Assembly (NCBI RefSeq): GCF_900114185.1
Contig: NZ_FOSE01000004.1
Span: 265,519-329,518, forward strand
DNA length: 64,000 nucleotides
Source: Cellulomonas sp. KH9
GTDB lineage: Bacteria; Actinomycetota; Actinomycetes; Actinomycetales; Cellulomonadaceae
Direction of reading: 5' to 3'
The notes below the pieces were generated by a model. The model was given only the letters and a program-made list of their open reading frames with translations. It had not been told where the DNA came from and ran no database searches. The first letter of the stretch is position 1. The number at the start of each line of letters is the position of its first letter. Both the position numbers and the translations under genes were made by a program. Shown one piece after another: positions 19,751 to 30,846 of the stretch.

Positions 19751-19981
19751 TTGAGCAAGGCAGAGCAGATCCTGGCCGCACTGGGCGGCGAGGCCAACGT
19801 CGTGGACCTCGAGCCCTGCATCACGCGGCTGCGGGTCGAGGTCGGTGACGCGCAGCTGGTGGACGAGGCCGCGCTCAAGGCGAGCGGTGCGTTCGGCGTC
19901 GTGCGCTCGGGCCGCATCGTGCAGGTGATCGTGGGACCCGAGGCGGACAACCTCGCCGCCGAGCTCGACACGCTGCGCTGA
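19751..19981 (+). CDS. PTS EIIB domain protein, glucose/GlcNAc type
   Basis: 76-residue single-domain EIIB. Cys23 in DLEPCITRLRVEV is the phosphorylated residue of the glucose-family EIIB. The rest (SGAFGVVRSGRIVQVIVGPEAD) matches the domain to its end, so it is complete and not a broken larger protein. It uses a TTG start at 19751 with GGGAG upstream. It is followed 13 bases later by EIIA. The membrane EIIC it must serve is not in this window. Confidence 0.9.
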   Translation: MSKAEQILAALGGEANVVDLEPCITRLRVEVGDAQLVDEAALKASGAFGVVRSGRIVQVIVGPEADNLAAELDTLR

Positions 19982-19994
19982 GACCGGCCGCCGC

Positions 19995-20462
19995 GTGGCG
20001 CAGCTGCGGCTGACCAGCCCCGTACCGGGCGTGGTGCGGGCGTTGACGGCCGTCCCCGACCCGGTGTTCGCGGAGCAGATGGTGGGGCCCGGGCTCGCGG
20101 TCGAGCCCGACCGCACGGGCCGGCAGGACGTGCTCGCGCCGTGCGACGGCGTCGTCGGCGCGCTGCACCCGCACGCCTTCGCGCTGGAGATCGAGGACGG
20201 TCGGGCGGTGCTGGTCCACGTCGGCATCGACACCGTCACCCTGGCGGGGCAGGGGTTCGAGCTGCACGTCGAGCGCGGCCGTCACGTGCGGGCGGGCGAG
20301 CGCGTGCTCACCTGGTCGCCCGTGGACGTGGCCGCGGCGGGCCTGTCGACGATGTGCCCCGTCGTGGCCCTGCAGGCGGACGCCGCCGACGTCACGCTCC
20401 TCGTCGCCGAGGGTGAGCGGGTCGAGGCCGGCCGCCCGGTGCTGGGGTGGACGGCCGGCTGA
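19995..20462 (+). CDS. PTS EIIA, glucose type (Crr-like)
   Basis: 155 residues: SPVPGVVRALTAVPDPVF at the start, HPHAFAL (His60) and the active His75 in VLVHVGIDTV, which are the paired histidines of EIIA-Glc. It accepts phosphate from HPr and passes it to EIIB. The start is GTG at 19995. Its stop is only three bases from the convergent mscS stop; both lie in a 15-bp palindrome (20457-20471). Confidence 0.93.
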   Translation: MAQLRLTSPVPGVVRALTAVPDPVFAEQMVGPGLAVEPDRTGRQDVLAPCDGVVGALHPHAFALEIEDGRAVLVHVGIDTVTLAGQGFELHVERGRHVRAGERVLTWSPVDVAAAGLSTMCPVVALQADAADVTLLVAEGERVEAGRPVLGWTAG

Positions 20463-20465
20463 CCG

Positions 20466-21713
20466 TCAGCCCGCCGGCGCCGGCGGGGGATCGCGGCGCT
20501 CGACCGCGTCGTGCACCGGGGTGTCGTGCGGATCCCGCGGCGGGGCGTCGGCCTGCTGTGCGTCGCCCTGCGGTGCGTCGCCCTGCGGCGTGCCGTCGGC
20601 CCGGTCCGCTGCCGGCCCCGGACCGTCGCTGCCGGCGGCCCCGCCGTCCGCGGTGTCGGCGCTGCTCGCCGCGCCGTCCTCCGCCGCCGCCGGGACCAGC
20701 CCGAGGCGCTCCTGGTGCGCCACCAGGGCGTCCCGCTGCCCGGCCAGCGGCATGCCCGCCGCCTCGAGCGCCTGCCGCACCGCGACGCGCAGGTGCCGGG
20801 CCACCTCCCACTGCATGGCCGGGGCGGTCCGGACGGACAGGCGCAGCCCGACGGCGTCGGCCGCGAGCTTCTCGGCGCCCGTGACCGTCGGCTCACCCTG
20901 GAGGTAGGCGCCGACCACGGGGTCCGCGGCGACGGTGCGCGCCGCCTGCGTGAGCAGCTGACGGGCCTCGTCGAGGTCGACGAAGTAGTCGACGTCGACC
21001 TCGACGACGGCCGTGCTGTAGCCCTGCGTCTTGTTGCCGACGCGCACCATCGAGCCGTTCGGGACGTACCAGAGCGTGCCGTCGTCGTCGCGGACCTTCG
21101 TGACCCGCAGCCCGACGGCCTCGACCGTGCCCGTCGCGGGGCCGACGTCCACGACGTCACCCACGCCGTACTGGTCCTCCAGCAGCATGAACAGGCCGGA
21201 GAAGAAGTCCTTGACCAGGCTCTGCGCACCGAAGCCGACCGCGACGCCCACGATCCCGGCCGACGCGATGAACGGGGCGAGGTTGACGCCGAGGTTGTCG
21301 AGCACGAGGAACACGGCGATCGACCACACGACGATCGACGCGGTCGAGCGCAGCACCGAGCCGACGGTCTGCGCGCGCTGGGCGCGCCGCGCGGTCGCCA
21401 GCGGGTTCGCCTTGAGCAGCACGGACCCGACCTCGGACCGGCCGAGCGGCCGCAGGACGCCGCGCTCGATGGCCGGCTCGCCCTCGGCCACGTGCCGCGC
21501 GATGCGGGAGATCCCGTGGCGCAGCACGAGCAGGACGATCGAGCTGATGACGACGATGAGCACGATGCGCAGCGGGACACCGATGAACCACTCGCCCCAC
21601 TCCTTGGCCCAGGCGTCCCAGTCGATGCCGTCCGGCTTCAGGACGGGCGGGGGTGTCACGTCGTCGGTCGCGGCCGGTGGCGCGGTCAGCCGCGCGATCG
21701 TCAGCGCGCTCAC
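20466..21713 (-). CDS. mscS: small-conductance mechanosensitive channel (MscS family)
   Basis: 415 residues. Hydrophobic helices at about 40-60, 105-125 and 132-155 come before the pore-lining Gly/Ala helix VGVAVGFGAQSLVKDFFSG. The beta domain has DVVDVGPATGTVEAVGLRVTKVRDDDGTLWYVPNG. It releases osmolytes on hypo-osmotic shock. The tail of about 80 residues is acidic, Ala/Gly/Asp-rich and probably disordered. The GTG at 21713 overlaps the stop of the upstream peptidase gene (GTGA). Confidence 0.93.
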   Translation of the reverse strand: MSALTIARLTAPPAATDDVTPPPVLKPDGIDWDAWAKEWGEWFIGVPLRIVLIVVISSIVLLVLRHGISRIARHVAEGEPAIERGVLRPLGRSEVGSVLLKANPLATARRAQRAQTVGSVLRSTASIVVWSIAVFLVLDNLGVNLAPFIASAGIVGVAVGFGAQSLVKDFFSGLFMLLEDQYGVGDVVDVGPATGTVEAVGLRVTKVRDDDGTLWYVPNGSMVRVGNKTQGYSTAVVEVDVDYFVDLDEARQLLTQAARTVAADPVVGAYLQGEPTVTGAEKLAADAVGLRLSVRTAPAMQWEVARHLRVAVRQALEAAGMPLAGQRDALVAHQERLGLVPAAAEDGAASSADTADGGAAGSDGPGPAADRADGTPQGDAPQGDAQQADAPPRDPHDTPVHDAVERRDPPPAPAG

Positions 21714-23911
21714 CGAGCGGCCCCCAGCAGACCGGTGCGGTCGGCGACGAACTGCAGCTGCTCGGCCGACAGGCCGATGGTCCGGGACAGCGCGCGGGCG
21801 CCGTGGCCCACGCCGATCTCGCGGCGCACCAGGACGGGCCGGTCCGTCGGGTCGGACGTGGTGGCCGCCTGCAGCGCGGCGGCGAGCTTGCGGGCGTGCA
21901 GCGGGTCGACCCGGGAGTCGCCCTCGAAGACGGTGAACAGCACCGCGGGGTACGCGGTCCCGGCGACCACGCGGTGGTAGGGCGAGTACCCGAGCAGCCA
22001 GTCCAGCTCCTCGGGGACGTCGGCGTCGCCGTACTCCTCGGTCCAGGTCACGCCCAGGCCGAACCGCTGGTAGCGGACCATGTCGAGCAGGGGTGCCGAG
22101 CAGACGGCCGCCGCCCACAGGTCGGGGCGCTGCGTCACGGCCGCACCGACGAGCAGGCCGCCGTTCGAGCCGCCCCAGCAGGCCAGCGTTCCCGTGGTCG
22201 TCCACCCCTCGGCCACCAGGTGCTCGGCCACCGCGTGGAAGTCGTCGAAGACGTTCTGCTTGTTCCCGCGCATGCCCGCGCGGTGCCACTCCTCGCCCTC
22301 CTCGCCGCCGCCGCGCAGGTTCGCCACGACGTACACGCCGCCGGCCTCGACCCACGCGAGGGTCGTCGCGGAGTACGCCGGGTCCAGGCTGATCTGGAAG
22401 CCGCCGTACCCGTACAGGACGGTGGGCGCCGGGGCGAGCGGGCGCCCGTCGGCGTCCACGCGGTCCGCGCGCGCCAGCACGAACGCGCGCACGACGGTGC
22501 CGTCCGCCCGCGCGACCTCGATCTGCCGGCTGTGGACCGCCGGCACGTCGGGCAGGGCGCCCGGCGGGGCCGCCCACACGGCGACGTCACCGGTGCGCGC
22601 GTCGTACCGGTGCACGTGGGGCACGGTCACGTGGTCCGTGTACGCGAACCAGACCTCGGGACCCCCCTCGGGGCGGGTCACCAGGCCCGAGACCGAGCCG
22701 AGCCCGGGCAGCGGCACGTGCCCCGTGCGCCTACCCGTGCGGGGGTCGTGCCGCGTCACCTCGCTGACGGCGTGGCGCCGCCACGACGCGAGCAGGGCCG
22801 TCGGCTGCGCCGGGTCGCCGTCGTCGACGAACGCGACGTCCTCCAGGACCGCTACGTCGTCCTGCGGCAGGAGCGTCGTCCAGTGCTCCACCCCCGGGGT
22901 CGTCGGGTCCGTGACCGCGAGCCGGCCGCGCGGCGCGTCGAGGTCGGTGTGGACGTACAGCCGGCCGTCCCGGCCCACCCACGCGCCGACCTCGGCGTCG
23001 AGCCCGACAGCGACCTCGACGAAGATCGGGGCCTCGTGCGCGCCGGGCGCCGTGAGGTCCGCGATCCACACGTCCGTCCGCGGTGCCGTGCCCGCGGACG
23101 CCGACACGATCAGCCAGCGGCCGTCGCGGCTGACCTGCACGCCGTAGTAGCTGGTCAGGTCCAGGCCCGCACCGAAGACCTCGACGTCGAGGTCGGGGGA
23201 GGTCCCGACGCGGTGCAGCCAGACCCGGCGGTGGTACTGCTGCTCGTCGGCCGGGACCAGGTCCGGGGCGAGACGGCGCACGTAGTAGAACGCCTCGCCG
23301 CCGGGCAGCCAGGCGACGGGGGAGTAGCGGGCGCGCTCGATCGGACCGTCGACCGGCGCACCGGTCGCCACGTCGAGGACGTGCAGCACGCTCTCCTCGG
23401 TCCCGCCGTGGGAGACCTGGTACGCGAGCAGGTCGCCCTCCTTCGACGGCTGCCACGCGTCCAGGGTGGTGGTCCCGGCGGCGTCGAGCGCGAGCGGGTC
23501 GACGAGCACCCGCTCGGTCGGGGTGCCGTCGGCGCCCGGCTCGGCGACGACCACGACCGCGTGCTCCTGGTCGCCGGCGCGGCGCGTGGAGAACCGGCGC
23601 GCACCGCGCCACGCGGGCGCACCGACGGACCCCGCACCCAGCAGGGCGGCCAGCCGGTCGCGCAGCGTGGCGTCGGCGAACGGGGTGCCGGTCGCGGCGG
23701 CGGACACGCGCGTGCGGTACGCGGCGTACAGGTCGTCCTGCGCACGCGACCAGCGCGCGGTGCGCTCGTCGTCCGGGTCCTCCAGGACGCGGTACGGGTC
23801 GGCGACGCGGCGCCCGTGCAGGTCCTCGACGAGGTCCGTGCGCGGGGCGTCGGGGTAGGGGGCTGCGGGCGGGACGGGGCGCGCGGTGGCGCGCAGCGGC
23901 TCGGTCGTCAC
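21710..23911 (-). CDS. prolyl oligopeptidase (S9A)
   Basis: 733 residues: an N-terminal seven-bladed propeller domain (YYGVQVSRDGRWL, LDAEVGAWVGRDGRLYVHTD) and a C-terminal alpha/beta-hydrolase. The nucleophile Ser lies in CWGGSNGGLLVG, the Asp in EGDSRVDPLHARK and the His in GVGHGAR; YGYGGFQISLDP and ANLRGGGEEGEEWH are family signatures. It cleaves short peptides after Pro, with no signal peptide seen. The GTG at 23911 follows TAGCCT on the complement by eight bases. Confidence 0.94.
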   Translation of the reverse strand: MTTEPLRATARPVPPAAPYPDAPRTDLVEDLHGRRVADPYRVLEDPDDERTARWSRAQDDLYAAYRTRVSAAATGTPFADATLRDRLAALLGAGSVGAPAWRGARRFSTRRAGDQEHAVVVVAEPGADGTPTERVLVDPLALDAAGTTTLDAWQPSKEGDLLAYQVSHGGTEESVLHVLDVATGAPVDGPIERARYSPVAWLPGGEAFYYVRRLAPDLVPADEQQYHRRVWLHRVGTSPDLDVEVFGAGLDLTSYYGVQVSRDGRWLIVSASAGTAPRTDVWIADLTAPGAHEAPIFVEVAVGLDAEVGAWVGRDGRLYVHTDLDAPRGRLAVTDPTTPGVEHWTTLLPQDDVAVLEDVAFVDDGDPAQPTALLASWRRHAVSEVTRHDPRTGRRTGHVPLPGLGSVSGLVTRPEGGPEVWFAYTDHVTVPHVHRYDARTGDVAVWAAPPGALPDVPAVHSRQIEVARADGTVVRAFVLARADRVDADGRPLAPAPTVLYGYGGFQISLDPAYSATTLAWVEAGGVYVVANLRGGGEEGEEWHRAGMRGNKQNVFDDFHAVAEHLVAEGWTTTGTLACWGGSNGGLLVGAAVTQRPDLWAAAVCSAPLLDMVRYQRFGLGVTWTEEYGDADVPEELDWLLGYSPYHRVVAGTAYPAVLFTVFEGDSRVDPLHARKLAAALQAATTSDPTDRPVLVRREIGVGHGARALSRTIGLSAEQLQFVADRTGLLGAAR

Positions 23912-24016
23912 GGTGCCCCAGGCTACGTCGCGCCCGGCGGTCCTGCGGTGGGTCACTCGTCCGGCCGCGCGGCCCCCCGGGGCGCTGCACCGGGCGTGCT
24001 CTGGCAGGATCGAGGG

Positions 24017-26143
24017 GTGCCACACACCACCTTGCACGAGGACCTGTGGCGGCTCGCCGCCGCCTACGACGTCGTGCCGGCCTACCGCGGCCACGACGGG
24101 CACGACCACGAGGCGAGCGACGAGACCGTGATCCGCGTGCTCGCCGCCCTCGGGGTCGACGCGTCGACGCCCGAGCGGGTCGCGCTGGCGCTGGACCACG
24201 TCGAGAACATGCCGTGGCGGCGGGTGCTGCCGCCCGTGGTCGTGCTGCGGCAGGGCAGCTCCGTGAACGTCCCGGTGCACGTCACGCACGGCGACCCCGT
24301 CGAGGTGTGGCTGGAGCTCGACCCGGAGGTCGGCGGCGGCCGGCGCGAGGTCGTCCAGGTCGACGTGGTCGTCGAGCCGCGGCAGGTCGACGGGCGGCTC
24401 GTGGGCCGCGCGACGTTCGCCCTGCCCGACGACCTGCCGCTGGGCTGGCACGAGATCCGCGCGGAGGGCCCGTCCGCGCACGCGCACAGCCCCGTCGTCG
24501 TCACCCCGGAGCGCCTCGAGCTGCCCGAGCGGCTGCAGGACCGTGCCGTGTGGGGCGTCATGGCCCAGCTGTACTCGGTGCGCTCCCGGACGTCGTGGGG
24601 CGTGGGCGACCTCGCCGACCTCGCCGAGCTCGGCTGGCTGGCCGCGCACCGCTGGCACGCCGACTTCCTTCTGGTCAACCCGCTGCACGCCGCGGAGCCG
24701 GTCGAGCCGCTGACGCCCAGCCCGTACCTGCCGACGACCCGCCGGTTCGTCAACCCGCTGTACATCCGCGTGGAGGACGTCCGGGAGACGGCCTACCTGT
24801 CCGCGGCGGACCGCGCGCTCGTCGAGTGGGCCGCCGAGCCCGTGCTCGCGCTCGACGCCGACCCCGGCCCGATCGACCGTGACGCGGCCTGGGCGGCCAA
24901 GCGGGCCGCGCTCGAGGTCGTGTTCGCCCACCCGCGCTCGGCCGCCCGCCAGGCCGAGTTCGACGCGTTCGTCGAGGAGGAGGGCGAGGGGCTGCGCGAG
25001 TTCGCGCTGTGGTGCGCGCTCGTGGAGCGGTACGGCCCCGTGGCCGGCTGGTCGGACGACCTGCGCGACCCGCTGTCCGACGCCGTCGCGGCTGCCGCCG
25101 TCGAGCTGGCCGACCGTGTCGTGTTCTGGTCCTGGCTGCAGTGGGTGGCCGACGAGCAGCTCCAGCGGGCGCAGCGCGTCGTGCGCGAGGGCGGCATGGC
25201 GCTGGGGATCATGCACGACCTGGCCGTCGGGGTGCACCCCGAGGGCGCCGACGCGTGGGCGCTGCGCGACGTCCTGGCGACCGGGGCCTCGGTGGGCGCA
25301 CCGCCGGACATGTACAACCAGCAGGGCCAGGACTGGTCGCAGCCGCCGTGGCACCCCGACGCCCTGGCCCGCGCCGCCTACCGGCCGTACCGGGACATGC
25401 TGCGCACGGTGCTGCGGCACGCCGGTGCCATCCGCATCGACCACGTGCTCGGGCTGTTCCGCCTGTGGTGGGTGCCCGTCGGCAACTCGCCGCGCGACGG
25501 TGCCTACGTGCGGTACGACCACGACGCGCTGGTCGGCATCCTGGCGCTCGAGGCGCACCGCGCCGGGGCCGTGGTGATCGGTGAGGACCTGGGCACCGTC
25601 GAGCCGTGGGTGAGCGACTACCTCTCGGAGCGCGGGATCCTCGGGACCTCGGTGCTGTGGTTCGAGCAGCAGCACGACGGCCGCCCGCGGCCGCCGGAGT
25701 CGTACCGCCGGCTCGCGCTGGCGACGGTCACGACGCACGACCTGCCGCCGACCGCCGGGTACCTCGCGGAGGAGCACGTGACCCTGCGCGACCGGCTGGG
25801 GCTGCTGTCGACCCCGGTCGAGCAGGTGCGGGCCGAGGCGGCTGCGGAGCGCGAGCGCATGATGAGCGCCTTGCGGGAGCGCGGGCTGCTGGGGCACGAC
25901 CCGAGCGAGCGCGAGATCGTCGAGGCGCTGCACCGCTGGGTCGCCGCGACGCCCGCGGTGCTGCTGGGGGTGTCCCTGGCCGACGCGGTGGGCGAGCGGC
26001 GGGCGCAGAACCAGCCCGGCACGGACCGTGAGTACCCGAACTGGAAGGTGCCGCTGGCCGACGGGACGGGGCAGCTGGTGATGCTCGAGGACCTGTTCAC
26101 CAACGCCCGCGCCCAGTCGCTGGCCGACGCGATGGGCGAGTGA
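24017..26143 (+). CDS. malQ: 4-alpha-glucanotransferase (amylomaltase)
   Basis: 708-residue GH77 enzyme that disproportionates malto-oligosaccharides. An N-terminal beta domain of about 160 residues precedes the barrel, as is usual in actinobacterial MalQ. Catalytic nucleophile Asp in AIRIDHVLGLFR, acid/base Glu in VIGEDLGTV, Asp in TTHDLPPT; PPDMYNQQGQDWSQPPW is the 250s-loop landmark. The GTG at 24017 is six bases after CAGGAT (24005-24010), hence probably leaderless. A frame extending far upstream is only antisense to the peptidase gene. Confidence 0.96.
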   Translation: MPHTTLHEDLWRLAAAYDVVPAYRGHDGHDHEASDETVIRVLAALGVDASTPERVALALDHVENMPWRRVLPPVVVLRQGSSVNVPVHVTHGDPVEVWLELDPEVGGGRREVVQVDVVVEPRQVDGRLVGRATFALPDDLPLGWHEIRAEGPSAHAHSPVVVTPERLELPERLQDRAVWGVMAQLYSVRSRTSWGVGDLADLAELGWLAAHRWHADFLLVNPLHAAEPVEPLTPSPYLPTTRRFVNPLYIRVEDVRETAYLSAADRALVEWAAEPVLALDADPGPIDRDAAWAAKRAALEVVFAHPRSAARQAEFDAFVEEEGEGLREFALWCALVERYGPVAGWSDDLRDPLSDAVAAAAVELADRVVFWSWLQWVADEQLQRAQRVVREGGMALGIMHDLAVGVHPEGADAWALRDVLATGASVGAPPDMYNQQGQDWSQPPWHPDALARAAYRPYRDMLRTVLRHAGAIRIDHVLGLFRLWWVPVGNSPRDGAYVRYDHDALVGILALEAHRAGAVVIGEDLGTVEPWVSDYLSERGILGTSVLWFEQQHDGRPRPPESYRRLALATVTTHDLPPTAGYLAEEHVTLRDRLGLLSTPVEQVRAEAAAERERMMSALRERGLLGHDPSEREIVEALHRWVAATPAVLLGVSLADAVGERRAQNQPGTDREYPNWKVPLADGTGQLVMLEDLFTNARAQSLADAMGE

Positions 26144-26682
26144 CGACGGACCTGCGCCGCGTGCGGGTGGTGGGGACCTCCGGGTCGGGCAAGACCACGT
26201 TCGCGCGGCGCCTCGCCCGGGCGCTCGGGGCACCGCACGTCGAGCTGGACGAGGTCTTCTGGGGGCCGGGCTGGGTCAAGCGTGACGTCGCGGAGGCGGT
26301 CGCGGACCTGCGCTCACGGACGGCGGGCCACGCCTGGGTGGTCGACGGCAACTGGGAGTCGCGGCTCGGTGACCTGCTCGACGGCGTGGACGCCGTGGTG
26401 TGGCTCGACCACCCGCGCCGCATCGTGATGTCGCGGGTGGTGCGGCGCACGCTGTGGCGGGGGCTCACCCGCCAGGAGCTGTGGCACGGCAACCGCGAGA
26501 GCCTGGCGAGCCTGCGGCACCGCGACCCGGACCAGAACATCGTGCTGTGGTCCTGGACGTCGTACCGGCGCGTCGCCGCGCGCTACGCCGCGCGCGCGGG
26601 GGACCCGCGGATGGTGCGCCTGCGAGGCCCGCGGCAGGCCGAGGCGTGGCTCCGGGCCGTGGAGCGCGGCGCAGGCCGCTGA
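26140..26682 (+). CDS. small P-loop NTPase, adenylate-kinase/topology-modulation-like
   Basis: 180 residues. Walker A GTSGSGKTT (12-20), then LGAPHVELDEVFWGPGW, WVVDGNWESR and VVWLDHPRRIVMSRVVRR. This matches the family annotated as 'DNA topology modulation protein FlaR-related' or AAA kinase-like, whose substrate is unknown. The GTG at 26140 overlaps the malQ stop by four bases. It is probably a nucleotide or small-molecule kinase. Confidence 0.85.
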   Translation: MTTDLRRVRVVGTSGSGKTTFARRLARALGAPHVELDEVFWGPGWVKRDVAEAVADLRSRTAGHAWVVDGNWESRLGDLLDGVDAVVWLDHPRRIVMSRVVRRTLWRGLTRQELWHGNRESLASLRHRDPDQNIVLWSWTSYRRVAARYAARAGDPRMVRLRGPRQAEAWLRAVERGAGR

Positions 26683-26728
26683 CCCGTCGGGTCCGCCCAC
26701 CTCGCGTCCCGCCCCCCGCCCCCCGGAC

Positions 26729-26768
26729 ACGCCGACGGCCGGGCACCTGCGTGCCCGGCCGTCGGCGT
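26729..26768. terminator. bidirectional terminator between the P-loop gene and pepN
   Basis: Perfect 18-bp stem (26729-26746 with 26751-26768) and a ctgc loop, between two convergent genes. Confidence 0.88.
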
Positions 26769-26772
26769 CACG

Positions 26773-29379
<2,607 letters not shown>

Positions 29380-29606
29380 GGGTTCTCCGATCGTCCAGCG
29401 GCGGTGGCCACGGTGGGTGAGCGGCGGCCTTGCCGGTCGGCGGCGACGAGGTCGTGGTCGGCCGGGGCGCAGGCCCGCCGGTGTCGCACGTGCGCGACCC
29501 GACGATCATGCCACGCTGGCCAGGGGCGACGGTGGAGCCCCGGGATGTGCGTCGGCACCCCGGAACGTGCACACTCGGGCACGACCGTCAGCGAGAGGAG
29601 CTCGGT

Positions 29607-30227
29607 GTGCCCGTCGTGGACTTCTGGTTCGACCCCGCCTGCCCGTGGGCGTGGATGACCTCACGCTGGATGGACGAGGCCGCGCGCGTGCGCGACGTGG
29701 ACGTGCGGTGGCACGTGATGAGCCTGTCGGTGCTCAACGAGGGCCGTGACCTGCCCGAGCGCTACCTCGAGCTCATGGCGGACTCGTGGGGGCCCGTGCG
29801 GGTGCTCGTCGCCGCGGCGCGGGACCACGGCGACGAGGTCCTCAAGCCGCTGTACGACGCCATGGGCAGCCGCCGCCACCCGGGCGGGCGCACGGACACC
29901 GCAGCGATCGTCGCGGAGTCGCTCGCCGAGGTCGGCCTGCCGGCGGCGCTGGCGGACGTGGCCGCCACCGACGAGGTCGACGACCTGCTGCGGGCGTCCC
30001 ACCAGCGCGCCATGGACCTGGTCGGCGACGAGGTCGGCACCCCGGTCGTCGCCATCGACGGGGTCGGCTTCTTCGGTCCCGTCATCACCCCTGCGCCCCG
30101 GGGCGAGGCCGCGGGGCGGCTGCTCGACGGTCTCGCGCTCATGACCTCGGTGCCGGGCTTCTACGAGCTCAAGCGCACGCGCACCCAGGGCCCGGTCTTC
30201 GACGACCCGGCGCCCGCGCAGGCGTGA
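29607..30227 (+). CDS. DsbA-like protein, mycothiol-dependent nitroreductase (Rv2466c) family
   Basis: 206 residues: VVDFWFDPACPWAWMTSRWMDE, then a helical insert and EVGTPVVAIDGVGFFGPVI with the cis-Pro. This is the thioredoxin-like Rv2466c family, which uses mycothiol. The family active site is CPWC; here it reads CPWA (residues 12-15), so the second Cys is missing and a monothiol mechanism would be needed. The GTG at 29607 has AGGAG six bases upstream. The stop overlaps the next start. Confidence 0.88.
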   Translation: MPVVDFWFDPACPWAWMTSRWMDEAARVRDVDVRWHVMSLSVLNEGRDLPERYLELMADSWGPVRVLVAAARDHGDEVLKPLYDAMGSRRHPGGRTDTAAIVAESLAEVGLPAALADVAATDEVDDLLRASHQRAMDLVGDEVGTPVVAIDGVGFFGPVITPAPRGEAAGRLLDGLALMTSVPGFYELKRTRTQGPVFDDPAPAQA

Positions 30228-30763
30228 GCGGCGCCGGGCCGCTGCGGGGCCTGAGCCGCGGCGTGCAGGTGTTCCTGCTGGTCGACGTCCTGCTGGTGGT
30301 CCTGCTCGTGGTGCTCCTGGTCGCGCTGCCCCGGGGTGGCGCGGCGCGGCAGCCCGCGGCCGCGACGCCGACCCCCACCGCGACGGCGGACGCCGGGGAC
30401 GACGACGGGGTGGGGTCCGCCGAGTCGGTCACCTTCGACCTGCCCAGCGGCAACATCGCCTGCGAGATGAGCCCCGAGGGCGTCGTGTGCACGATCGGCA
30501 GCTTCACGTACGCCGCGCCGCGGGTCACGGGGTGCGACGCGCCGACCGGTCACGTCGTGCGCCTCGACGCCGAGGGCTTCCGGTTCGTGTGCGAGGACGA
30601 CGGCGTGCCGGAGCTGCCGCGGGACCGTGCGGAGCTCGCGTACGGCGCGCAGCAGACCCAGGGCGGGTACACGTGCGCCTCGGGTACGGACGGGGTGACC
30701 TGCACCGACGCGGCGGGCATCGGGTTCCGGCTGGCACGGGCGCAGTGGACCGCGCTGCCCTGA
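30224..30763 (+). CDS. membrane-anchored secreted protein with conserved Cys, DUF6636-like
   Basis: 179 residues. A single hydrophobic helix at about 15-37 (VFLLVDVLLVVLLVVLLVALP), then an Ala/Thr/Pro-rich linker and an external domain with six Cys: SGNIACEMSPEGVVCTIG, TGCDAP, FVCEDDG, GYTCASGTDGVTCTD. The FDLPSGNIAC start resembles DUF6636, of unknown function. The Cys probably form disulfides outside the cell. The GTG at 30224 overlaps the preceding stop (GTGA). Confidence 0.75.
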   Translation: MSGAGPLRGLSRGVQVFLLVDVLLVVLLVVLLVALPRGGAARQPAAATPTPTATADAGDDDGVGSAESVTFDLPSGNIACEMSPEGVVCTIGSFTYAAPRVTGCDAPTGHVVRLDAEGFRFVCEDDGVPELPRDRAELAYGAQQTQGGYTCASGTDGVTCTDAAGIGFRLARAQWTALP

Positions 30764-30808
30764 GCCGCCCCTGAGACACCCGCGGGGGCGGCGGTGCGGT
30801 GCCGGGGC

Positions 30809-30839
30809 ACGTGCGGCCCGGGTCGACCGGGCCGCACGT
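30809..30839. terminator. bidirectional terminator before pepO
   Basis: 13-bp perfect stem (30809-30821 with 30827-30839) and a 5-base loop between convergent genes. Confidence 0.85.
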
Positions 30840-30846
30840 CCCTGCG

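Noticed and set aside
21653..24016. Very long + strand open frame continuing upstream of malQ
   Set aside because: It is antisense to the prolyl oligopeptidase gene, has Arg/His/Gly-rich low-complexity translation and no ribosome-binding site. The malQ family start is at 24017.
23912..26233. Minus-strand open frame extending the peptidase gene through malQ
   Set aside because: This part translates to composition typical of antisense high-GC DNA, and the real S9A N-terminus begins at 23911.
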